Of a stretch of DNA of 64,000 bases, positions 26,785 to 36,509 are shown in pieces (position 1 is the first letter of the stretch; every line of letters starts with the position of its first letter). Below the pieces are notes generated by a model. It had not been told where the DNA came from. It worked only from the letters and a program-made list of their open reading frames with translations, and ran no database searches. Source of the DNA: Membranipora membranacea (taxonomy: Eukaryota > Bryozoa > Gymnolaemata > Cheilostomatida > Membraniporidae). Made by a program: the position numbers and the translations under genes. The stretch covers positions 16,990,001-17,054,000 of the forward strand of contig OU612068.1 of the NCBI GenBank assembly GCA_914767715.1, given 5' to 3'.

Positions 26785-28287
26785 ATGAACAAAGTTATCA
26801 CTCTGACTCTTTTTGTTGCTGGTAAGTCTATTTAATGTCCACAGCTACTTACTGAAGTTCTAAACTTTATAAGAGTATTAGTTTTTATTTCATTGCATTG
26901 TATTGCATTGTATTAGATTTTATTATTTATTTTTCCCAATCTTTGGTAATATCTGTAAGTTGTTGGTATGCATTCTTGATTTTCTATTAGGGAAGTAGCA
27001 AGCAATCTGAGAGAGCGTCACTAAATTCAATTTACTGTTGATTGTACATAAGTATTGTGATAACAATTCTATTTTCAATTTGTTCCCCAGTGGGAATTTA
27101 CCCAACATAATATGTATGGATGTTGTCAATTAATTTCTGATGTTGAGTGTTCATCTGCTAATTAATACAATCTACGTTTAAGGATGCTTCAAACAATGTT
27201 TTATTATTTTTTTATTAGCAGATTTTTAATTTATTGATATCTCCATTAGTTTAAGAAAAAAAATGTTTAAAATTCATAAAGAGCCGTAGAAAATTAACAA
27301 CGCTGAATAAAACAAGATGGGAATAACATGTCTGTCATCACATTGGTAGCATGTAGTCATGAAATGCAGCTTTTTAAAAAGATCTTAGTAATGATGTATG
27401 ACTCAGAGAAACTGGTAGGTAGAGGAGAGAATACAAAAAACTGCCCAATGTTCAAAGTAACCTATTTTGTTTGTATTGTAGCTACCGTTGCGGTTAGCGC
27501 AGCCATCAATTGTTACAACTGCGGAGGCGATCAGGGCGGCGCCTGCGCAGATCCCTTTAAGAATGGACCTGCTATAACCTGTCCCGCTGGAGTAACAACA
27601 TGCAGTAAGATCAAGAAAGGTCTTCGAAATGGAAAGCAGGGCGGTAAGTAAACCCCTCCCACTTTTTACACATCATAATAAATGTTTTCTCCGCCCAAAT
27701 GAAATCCATTTTTAAATTATCCTTTTTGAGTTTCAATATCAAATCTTGCAAGCCAAACCATCATGCCGTAATAGACATACCAAGTGAAGTTTAAAAGGAA
27801 AAATGAGCTTGTCTGCATGATTATTTTTTTGTCATTCAATTTTTACAGCACAATGAATTGTGCACTGTCAAAGCTATTTGTGGCATCGTCATGTGTGTAT
27901 TTCCTTCGAAGTAACGCCACCATCATTTGTTCATGAAATCTTTCTCAAGATAGCAAAGCAACATGCTGATTGCGTTGTATGTTTTGACAATTACAATGGT
28001 TACAAGCTCCGCAAACAAAGATCATCAATACAGGCTAGTTGCTCACCTGCAATATAAATCTTCCCTCATTTTGAATTGCTCAGAACAATTCAATAATTTT
28101 CATTTTAGTTACAAGAGCTTGTGGTGCCCCTGGAAGCAAGGAAGGATGCAACAGCATGGATTCTGATAAATCCACTAAAGTGACTTGCGTCTGCGAAGGA
28201 GATAAATGTAACTCAGCTGGATTCGCTAAAGTTTCTGTTGTTGCTTTAGTTGCCACCCTCGCCATACCATTGGTCTTTCTCAACTAA
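26785..28287 (+). CDS. Ly6/uPAR-type small GPI-anchored surface protein
   Basis: Three exons with consistent phases: 26785-26821, 27482-27643 and 28109-28287, encoding 125 aa. MNKVITLTLFVA plus ATVAVSAA is a signal peptide split by intron 1. The mature part has 10 cysteines: CYNC at the start, a run of spaced cysteines, then CVCEGDKCN, the closing 'C..CN' of the Ly6/uPAR fold. A hydrophobic tail (VSVVALVATLAIPLVFL) ending two residues before the stop implies GPI anchoring. This family serves in cell-surface binding and adhesion; the ligand cannot be told from sequence. The poly(A) signal AATAAA is at 28334. It is the only intact gene inside the collagen cluster. Confidence 0.85.
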
Positions 28288-28333
28288 AACAAACAATTAT
28301 GTTTTTTTGTTGACCCATACCAGCAGAATATAA

Positions 28334-28339
28334 AATAAA
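28334..28339 (+). terminator. Poly(A) signal of the Ly6-like gene
   Basis: AATAAA occurs 47 bp past the stop codon. Confidence 0.6.
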
Positions 28340-28927
28340 GACATACATTTCAACCAAACAAATTTATACTGATCAATCTATTGTTATTTGACTGAGTATC
28401 ATGATAAATCTAGAATGAGACACTCTCTCATTCCACCATGAGGAATCTATGAGTATTCTAGCTATAACTTGTGGATAATTTTTGTTTTCATTTTACTTGT
28501 GGGACAGAATTAGATTAGCTCCCTAAGGGAGGTAGTTGAAATACCATTGCTGCTAGTGTTTTTTCTCACATCCATCCAACAGGCTCAAGAATGATAAGCG
28601 TGAAGTGGGATTACCTCTCCTATCTTATCAGACCAGAAAGCCCTATTTATCTACGGTCACATGTAAGGGCAACAAGAATTATATTGATGCCAAAAAACTT
28701 TCAGGGAATAAGCTTATCATATCAATCCCATAGTAAATAAAACTCCCTCAATAATCCGGAGCAAACTCCCCCCCCCTGATTCAACAGTTCAGTTGTAGAG
28801 AGGACTCAGTAGGAAGTGGATAATTTTTGTCTTCATTTTACTCGCCGGACAGAATTAGATTAGATTCAGGGAGTTAGCTAATCATATCCATCGCATAGTA
28901 AATAGTTGTAGAGAGGAGGAGGTGGCG

Positions 28928-29005
28928 TTAGTCTAAGTGCTCAGACAGTGGTTGATAATGTAACGCAGCTAACTCGCGTTGGAGCCGTCTGAGCACTTAG
29001 ACTAA
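28928..29005. mobile_element. 78-bp hairpin with perfect 19-bp arms
   Basis: TTAGTCTAAGTGCTCAGAC is matched exactly by its reverse complement at the right end. Inside, AACGCAGC and CGCGTT also pair partly. MITE-like; it has no coding capacity. Confidence 0.65.
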
Positions 29006-29014
29006 GGTGGATTA

Positions 29015-29235
29015 GAAGGTGGCTCAGTTGGTTAGAGCGCCATTCTTCAGCATGTAAGTGTTGAAGGGCATGGTTTAGAATCCCACTGCAGTCCACTGTC
29101 AATTGGGACCTGTTGGACCCCCCAAGCATGCTCCGACCTGCCTATAAACTGAGAGCAAATTGTCGCAGACATTGCTGCCTTGCCCTTCAGGCACCCACAA
29201 ATTTGCCGCCCATTCTTTGGCATGTGGTGAGTGAC
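29015..29235 (+). mobile_element. tRNA-derived SINE, copy 2
   Basis: GTGGCTCAGTTGGTTAGAGC (A box) and GGTTTAGAATCCCACTGCAG (decayed B box) head a tail that aligns with the copy at 35924 through to AATTTGCCGCCCAT. It is the longest copy and lies on the opposite strand to the other two. Confidence 0.7.
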
Positions 29236-31550
29236 CTTGCAATTTCAACCGACGATGTTTTAACCATGTTATTGGTAAATTTAAACCAATAGCGAGTAGA
29301 AAGAGAAAACAAATCAGCCGGACTCACAGAAGTCATCTCCCTACTATACAAGATCGCACACTTCTGCATAATAGAAATATGCTTACAGTGTACTTAGTAA
29401 TTCTAAATTCAAAAATGTTGGTTGGTCCTTTCAGCCGTTTAGACAAATCTCAGATAGTTTCCATGCAGTTATTTTGGACTTCGCATTATAAAATTTGCTG
29501 GTCTTCAGGTGTTTGGGTTCCAATGTATATGAATGAGAAATTGTTTGGTGATGAAGATTTTTTATTGTCATGATGTGTTTATTTTCCACAACATCTGGAA
29601 TTTGTCTTCAGCATCAGACTGTTCTCAGACAGTGAAGCATGTGATCAAATTATCTGCAGACTCCCTTAGGTTGTATCCAGGGTGTCTTATCTTGAAAGCG
29701 CTCCTTGCACAAGCTATTTTAACCTCCCAAATGGTGACATCGCAAACATCAAGCTCTTATCATACCTATTGCTAAGGTTGAGGTGTGATGTTATGTAGAA
29801 ATATATCCTAATCAACACAGCAATGCAATTGATACTGATGCCCAATATTGGTATATGTATACATCTAGTCATACTAAATCTGAGCGAACACAGCTAGTAT
29901 CCTTGTATATTTTTTGAAAATGTTGCGCTTTGACTTTAACAGTTGAAAAATAGAAGCAGCATTTTCATATTTGTGTTCTTCAAATTATCCGACTGAGGAA
30001 ACCCTCCGTCGATCAACAAGATGTTTCTTTGGTTATGTGTTAAAAGATTGCTGTTTGTTATTTGTAATATCGCGGCGTATGTATTGGATCCTGATTTTTT
30101 ATAACCGATTTTGTAAAATCCTTTTAATTGGAGCCATTGTATATTGTTATATGTGGTGCAAAAGGCTTACAAATAACCCATGGCAAAGCTTACAATATGT
30201 GAGGGAATGAAAGAAATAGGTATTCCACAACCATTCTCATTTCTAATTCCTTGTACATAGTAAAATGACATAGATGATAGATGTAGCAATCTCATTGGCA
30301 AGCTGCAGAGACACAACTCTATCGGATTATTGTGTATTTTGATTACTATATAGCTCTGATCAATGATAAAAGTGAAACCTGGAAGCTTTTGGGAAAACAT
30401 AGTGGACTACTACAGTATCTTTAGTCCTGTTCCGCTTGGACCTGGATATGGTGAATGGCTTGTAAGCAATGAACTAGTTTGTTCATTGTTGCAAGTACCA
30501 ACGGAGAATTAAACTTGGATTTCACAGATCACCAGTTCACATATAGTTCTAATATTGAGGGAGTTATGGTCTCTCAAACTTTCAAGGTCATGACCATAGA
30601 CTTAATATACATATATATCCTAGACAGGACAATGCTTATGCTTCACTGATCAGAATAGCACGACATGACTGATTAGTTTGTGCTGTGAGCCATAGTTTAC
30701 TATATACCCATCAATGAAATAATGTGAAAAATCAAGGGACGCTGGGCATGATAGCAGCCCCTGTCCAGCTGCTTATCATTCAAACACAAAGAAATTGGAT
30801 GGTTGTATGTAAAAGACTTTTCCGCACAAGATGATATTAATAATTTTTCCCCAGAACCAGAACTTTTTACGATAAGATACAAGGAAGAATAGATATGTGC
30901 TGCAAATTGAGTTGCAAACTACAGATAGGTGTTGTTCCTGAGTACGTATGATGAAGCTAGAGTATGAGACAATACCTTAAAATTATTATACTTCAGTACT
31001 GTAGTCTGAATCTAATGGAATTTACCGTGGCCAAACTTAATTTTGCCGATGCCGGTATAAGGTTCTTAGAGTTTATAAATGTGATATCGGCGTCAACAGT
31101 GAATGTCAATTGCTTCCTTGGCCTATACACAGAAACAGCAGTGTGGAAAAAAGTAGTTATTTCAACAGAACAGAGAACACGTCATCATCTGAGAAAACGG
31201 AACTACATGTAATGATGAAACTACAGAGGATGGAAGCAGTGACTCTAATAACTTCCAAAACTGGAAATGCCGGCCAAATGATCACCAGCATTCTTGCTTG
31301 ACTCAGCCGAGAGTTGCGTGCTCATATGCATCATAGCTGCTCACAAGCACAAACCTCTGCAGCCTGCAATAAATTTTTGTCGGTTTAGTATGAATAATGG
31401 CTATTAGGATAGAACCCAGCCTGAGTCACAAAATAACGTTTCTGAACCCTTTATTTAGACAGCCAGAGAAGTTTTCGAATTAATGAGCAGCGACAATCCA
31501 TTTGGCAATGACTAAAAATCCCTCTGTAAGGAGGGTATCCACCCAAAAGG

Positions 31551-31692
31551 CCACTAGCCATAAAGCCACTGGCCTAAAGCCACTGGCCATAGAGCCACTG
31601 GCCATAAAGCCACTTGCCAAAAAGCCACTGGCCATAAAGCCACTGGCCAAAAGGCCACTGGTCATAAGGCCACTGGTCAAAAAGCCACTAGT
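31551..31692 (+). repeat. 15-bp minisatellite, left arm of foldback element
   Basis: About 9.5 units of CCACTGGCCATAAAG / CCACTGGCCAAAAAG in tandem. The unit length is a multiple of three, so open frames on both strands are artefacts. Confidence 0.9.
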
Positions 31693-32719
31693 TACATAAT
31701 AGAAGTCTGATATCAACTTTCCATTGACATGTTTTTTTGGGGCCCGTAAAACAAGATTCTAGCTCTTGATATGTCATTTATAAATGATTTTTTATTTCTA
31801 TTAACTGATTCCCATTTTAGTAAAGTTAGAAAAGATCCCACCCACCCTTTGCAAAAAATTATTTTAAATGACTCCACCTGGACAACTTCTCACACATTTT
31901 TCCTGTACTGTAACCCCTAATCAATACATTAAAATGTATCTTGATGGACAAATTAAAGTTATCACAAGCAAACAGTCAGCACATTTAGATCGAAGCAATG
32001 CCGCACTGAGAAGAGACAGCGGTGTAGCTTTTTTGGTTTTGACATGCCACATGCCAAGCACGAGTGAGTTGCATACCCTACTGGGAACAACAGAAAAAGT
32101 CAGTGATCAGGTTACAAAACTTTAAGCAATAGCGATCAAGTTGAGTCGGTTGGGTTTTTTGGTCATCAAGAATAAAAACATTTGATGGATGCACAGATAG
32201 ATCTTGGTAGAGGCTTGTATTGTTCACAAGAGAGTTTAGTTTTTGTTAAGTATCAGATCTGATATAACCATGTGATAATCAATATCGATCACAGGGTGCA
32301 ACGGCTAAAAATGATACTAAAAATCTTTCCATGTGAAAATACATTATTGTCACGTTACGAAGTAAAAAATCAAAAAAGCTGCACCGTTGTCTCTGCTCAG
32401 TGCGTCATTGCGTCGATCTAAGAGTGCCGACTGTTTAATTGTGATGACTTTAATTTGTGCATCAAGATACATTTTAATGCATCGATCGGGGGTTATGGTA
32501 CAGAAAAAGTGTGTGAGAAGATGTCCAGGTGGAGTCATTTAAAATAATTATTTGCAAAGGGTGGGATCTTTTCTACCTTTACTAAAGTGGGAATCAGTGA
32601 GTAGAAATAAGAAAATCATATCAAGAATGGCATATCAAGAGCTAGAATTTTGTTTTACAGGCCCGGAAAAACATGTCAACGGAAAGTTGATATCAGACTT
32701 CTATGATGTAACCATTGAA

Positions 32720-32943
32720 CCAGTGGCTTTTTGGGCAGTAGCTTTTTGACCAGTGGCCTTATGACCAGTGGCCTTTTGACCAGTGGCCTTATGACCAGTG
32801 GCCTTTTGGCCAGTGGTTTTATGGCCGGTGGCTTTTTGGACAGTGGCTTTATGGCCAGTGGCTTTTTGGCCAGTGGCTTTATGGCCAGTGGCTTTTTGGC
32901 CAGTGGCTTTATGGCCACTGGCTTTCTGGCAGTGGCCTTTTGA
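32720..32943 (-). repeat. 15-bp minisatellite, right arm of foldback element
   Basis: About 15 units of the reverse-complement unit (CAGTGGCTTTATGGC / CAGTGGCTTTTTGGC), alternating AT and TT variants so that a 30-bp higher-order period is visible. Confidence 0.9.
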
Positions 32944-34855
32944 CCCGAAATCGTAAGGAGAAAATGTCAATTATACTGTAATCACTGTTGAGTGTGCTGC
33001 AGTATCTTGAGAAATATAGAGATTTCTGCAGGGCTCCGTCTAGATCGAAGCTGAAATAGTTGTTATGAGAATTATTAACTATTGAATAAAAATAATGTAA
33101 ATGTAACAATAAAAATAACAATAATGATCATTACAGGAATTTTTTACAAATATCACTCGAATTGACATTTACTGTTGACGCCAATATCACATTGATAAAC
33201 ACAAAAACTCAAAGAACCTTACCGGCATCGGCAAAATTAAGTTTGGTCACGGTAAAGGCCATTGGATTCAGACTACAGTACTGAAGTATAATAATTTTAA
33301 GGTATTGTCTCATACTCTAGCTTCATCATACGTACTCAGGAACAACAGCTATCTGTAGTTTGTATACTCAATTAACAGCACAGAACTATTCTTCCTTGTA
33401 AAGCGACAATAAAATTAGCAATCCAATTTGAGCAGACTGTGTGTGTTCGGTCACAACTACAAATAATTTTAAAATAAAAAATGATGATGGTGCTGGTGCT
33501 TAGATCTGGCTCATTCAACAAAATATTTGTGATCTTGTGTTATAGGTACTCTTTACCTTTTTTTAGTAGTAATGGAAGTGCTGAGGGAAAAGGGCTAGAT
33601 TTATTTCAATATTTATTGGCTAATGATTGTCTCTAATCATAAAAAGTTCTGGTTCTGGAGACAAATTATGAATACCATCTCGTGCGAAAAGGTCTTTTAC
33701 ATACACTCACCAATTTCCTTTGTGTTTGAATAATAAGGGGCTAGACAGGGGCTGATATCATGCCCAGCGCCCCTTAATTTTTCATTGATGGATATATAGT
33801 AAACTATGACTCACTGCACAAACTAATTAAGTCATGTCGCCTTTTCAGTTTCTCAGGAACTACTTGTCCCATCTCAAAAATTCTTTCACTGACACGTTGC
33901 TAGTAGTCTGACTTATTTTTTATATCCCAGATTTTTTTAAACCGCATGTTTATAACTTGATTAATTGTGCATTAACTAAAATACATTGAAAAAATATAGG
34001 CAGCAATGGGCTTCTCTACTATTGAATTTATCATCGAACGCCACTATCAAAACCTCGGAAATACTCTCTAGTGTAATGTTAGCTGGTGTGTATGTCATGA
34101 TGTTAAACTTATTTTCAGTTTTTTGGCTGGAAAGGAGTGCATGTTTTGGACCAAATAAAGCTAGTTTAGCCACAAAAATCCAAATATCTCAAGATGTAAA
34201 GCCTTAATCAATAATCGCTTCGATCAAAATCTAGACAATCTCCTGCTGTTCACCATGCTGACAACAAATTTGACTGACATATTTCTGAATTTCTGATTTT
34301 TGGCTGGAATATTTAGTTTCTGCATTATTGGAGTCACATGTAATGAGGGGTCAGAAATAGCCATTTTACTATTGCAAAAATCAAGTTCAAGTCTCGAAGA
34401 CAGGAGGCCTAAAAATATGAAGTTTCACTAAAATGTCACACCTCCAGTTAGTGCCATGCCTCCTCTATATGGTGAAAGCAAAAACTAATCAAATACCTCA
34501 ATAGCAAGGCACAGAGGGCTCATTTTAAAAAGGGCACTTTTTGCCCCAAAATGAAATTTCAGTGGTCACTGCGACTCAACGTCAAATATTTGGGAGGTGT
34601 GAAAATAACTATTAGACATGATCCCCAATACAATATTAAAAAGTTTAAAAAAGCGATATATCACGTCAAGTGGGACAGTATTGAATGCTATTAGCCTGTC
34701 TAGCCAATTTATAATCTTTGGTCTAGGTAGTATATTAAGTCTATGGTGATGACCGTCAATAGGCATTGGGAATCAGCGGGCAATCCTCACACTACGTCAC
34801 AACCATAAACATATAAATACTATTTATATGTTATGGTCACAACGCATCATACTTA

Positions 34856-35008
34856 TTAGGCAAAAGCTACCTGTTCGACTGTAATAAAATTGATTATTAA
34901 TAATCAATGGATAATCCCATAGAAGTTGAGAACTTCTGCTAATGGGATTTTCCATTGATTATTAATAATAAATTTTATTACAGTCGAACAGGTCCGCTTT
35001 TGCCTATT
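34856..35008. mobile_element. 150-bp palindromic MITE
   Basis: ATTAGGCAAAAGC, CTGTTCGACTG and TGATTATTAATAATCAATGG on the left are mirrored on the right. Arms of about 65 bp surround a short centre (AGAAGTTGAGAACTTCT). It lies between the foldback element and the 3' end of collagen B. Confidence 0.75.
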
Positions 35009-35923
35009 ATGAATATGTTGTACTAATAATTTCACATATTCAGATCTGAACTATCTGGGAGAACCTGATCTAATATTAATTTTTACATGGGAATTTTTAG
35101 CAGAGATAAAACTTATGTTACTTGTATAATTCTGTGTTTTATTTTGTACAAACCACACATGATAGAGCTCTATCATCAGATAAGTAAGGTGGACAGTTAG
35201 CCAGAGCTGAATTTCCTGAGCATGAGGCGGAAACCGGGAAAATCAGACCCCCTGTCCACGCACCAGTCTGGGGCTTCGAGTTTGGTACAGATTCCGCACT
35301 ATCATTGACACAAACATATGATGTCCGATAATGGTCATCAGTAGTTAACACGTTTTGACGATGTTCAGCAGCTGACATTAGATAGCCTTTGTATTCAAGA
35401 ACCCAATCACTACTTGGACATCAAACTTTTGCGAGTATCATAAGCTTAGTAGCCCTTTTCTCTGTTTCACAAACTACACATGGAGCTCTATGCCTATGTC
35501 GCGAAGTGCCGAATATGTTCTCAACATGACTCAAGTCATAGAAAACCGCTCTCAATTTACTGTGAGGAACCCCAGACGGAGCGTTCCCACCATATTCGGG
35601 GTCATCAGGTAGACATTGGAAGTTGCTCCCTCCTCCTGTGGACTTGAAGTCGGGTCCAGTCATCTGACCGCTATAGACCAGTTAAGACTGAGTTCCACAA
35701 GATGTACTGCCCCATCTCGTGTAGGTGGTCCCGCTGAAAGGCGGCAACTGACTTGAAAACTGCACCCATTCTACAAAAATAATGATTCTATGATTCAAAA
35801 TTCTATCGTTGAATTCCAATTATTTTATATTGTATTTATGGGCAGCAATCAAGATCCTGGTAAATTGAAACAGATTTGATTATGAGCTGAGGTATGATTA
35901 TATGGTTGATTAAAAATAGATGG

Positions 35924-36165
35924 TCATATCACACGCCACAAGCACGAAGCATGGGCGGCGAAATATTGGTTGCCCTACGGGTCAGGCCGCAAATTCTGTG
36001 CTAGAGTGCTTTCTGTATGCAGACAGATCTAGCACACATGGAGGACAACCAAACCCCAGCAGTCGATCAACTGCAGTGGGATTTGAACCTGCTTACTTCA
36101 ACACTTACATGCTGAAGGGCCGGTGCTCTTACCAACTGAGCCAACTCCTACTTCTATGTAAACTG
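35924..36165 (-). mobile_element. tRNA-derived SINE, copy 3 (intron 3 of collagen B)
   Basis: The minus strand has TTGGCTCAGTTGGTAAGAGC and a B-box-like GTTCAAATCCCACTGCAG. The flank GATATGACCATCT is shared with copy 1, so both descend from one insertion made before the A/B duplication. Confidence 0.75.
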
Positions 36166-36482
36166 ATATAGATATATCAATATTGAACAGTCATCATTAT
36201 TTTGCTGACCTACCCATACACTAGAACATACACAAAAACAATTCATTCTTTATTAGATTGAGTAGAGCAGGATGAGTCCTTGGTGTGTTTAAGTTTAGTC
36301 TGTACCTTTTCTTACTGTTTCAGTGACCACTCCTCTCAGCAAATCCAGAGAAGCAAAGTCTTTTCCATCTCTACCATTGGATCCCTAAAATGAGCGATAA
36401 CAGAATTGGAAAATGTTCATGTATTTATTATTTATACTGTATGGTATGGATCCGACTCTGTTTCATGTTTCTTTAGGTAAAG

Positions 36483-36509
36483 CAAGGAGCTAGAGTCTCT
36501 AACTCCTTG
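36483..36509. mobile_element. Micro-palindrome insertion 2 (27 bp) with 7-bp direct repeats
   Basis: It starts CAAGGAG and ends ACTCCTTG, flanked on both sides by GGTAAAG (36476-36482 and 36510-36516). It lies in intron 2 of collagen B. The paralogous site in copy A (24480-24490, GGTAAGCTACC) lacks it, which gives an empty site for direct comparison. Confidence 0.85.

Larger units (their letters stand above)
28560..30190 (-). pseudogene. Remnant 5' flanks of further short-chain collagen copies
   Basis: The part 28560-29620 resembles copy C from its first codons into its upstream DNA (41020-42020): CTCACATCCATCC, TCTTATCAGAC, then GACTCACAGAAGT and TCTCCCTACT. The part 29637-30190 resembles the upstream DNA of copies A and B: CTGCAGACTCCC, then GTTGTATCCAGGGTGTCTTA. 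No collagen exons remain. A hairpin (28928) and a SINE (29015) have inserted. It reads as decayed extra copies in the same orientation. Confidence 0.6.
30585..34752. mobile_element. Foldback-like element with long inverted repeats
   Basis: The outer tips are ACCATAGACTTAATATAC on the left and its reverse complement at 34724-34742. The arms (about 30585-32115 and 32345-33841) stay alignable throughout; for example TTAAAATTATTATACTTCAG near 30977 is mirrored near 33285. Each arm contains a 15-bp minisatellite. About 230 bp of unique spacer separates the arms. The right arm has some 845 bp (33842-34686) with no left counterpart, either an insertion here or a loss on the left. No transposase was seen. 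Long inverted repeats with internal tandem repeats are the hallmark of foldback transposons. No target duplication was identified. Confidence 0.75.

Noticed and set aside
31480-31716. Open frames with GHKATGQKATG or ASGFLASGFM repeats in both minisatellites (also 32676-32970)
   Set aside because: A 15-bp unit without stops leaves several frames open on both strands. There is no start context, splice signal or non-repeat domain.
31868-32538. Similar open frames starting MTPPG in both foldback arms
   Set aside because: The arms are inverted copies, so a matching frame is expected. It is short and there is no recognised domain.
31551-32943. CRISPR-like array
   Set aside because: The units are contiguous with no unique spacers, and the DNA is from an animal genome.
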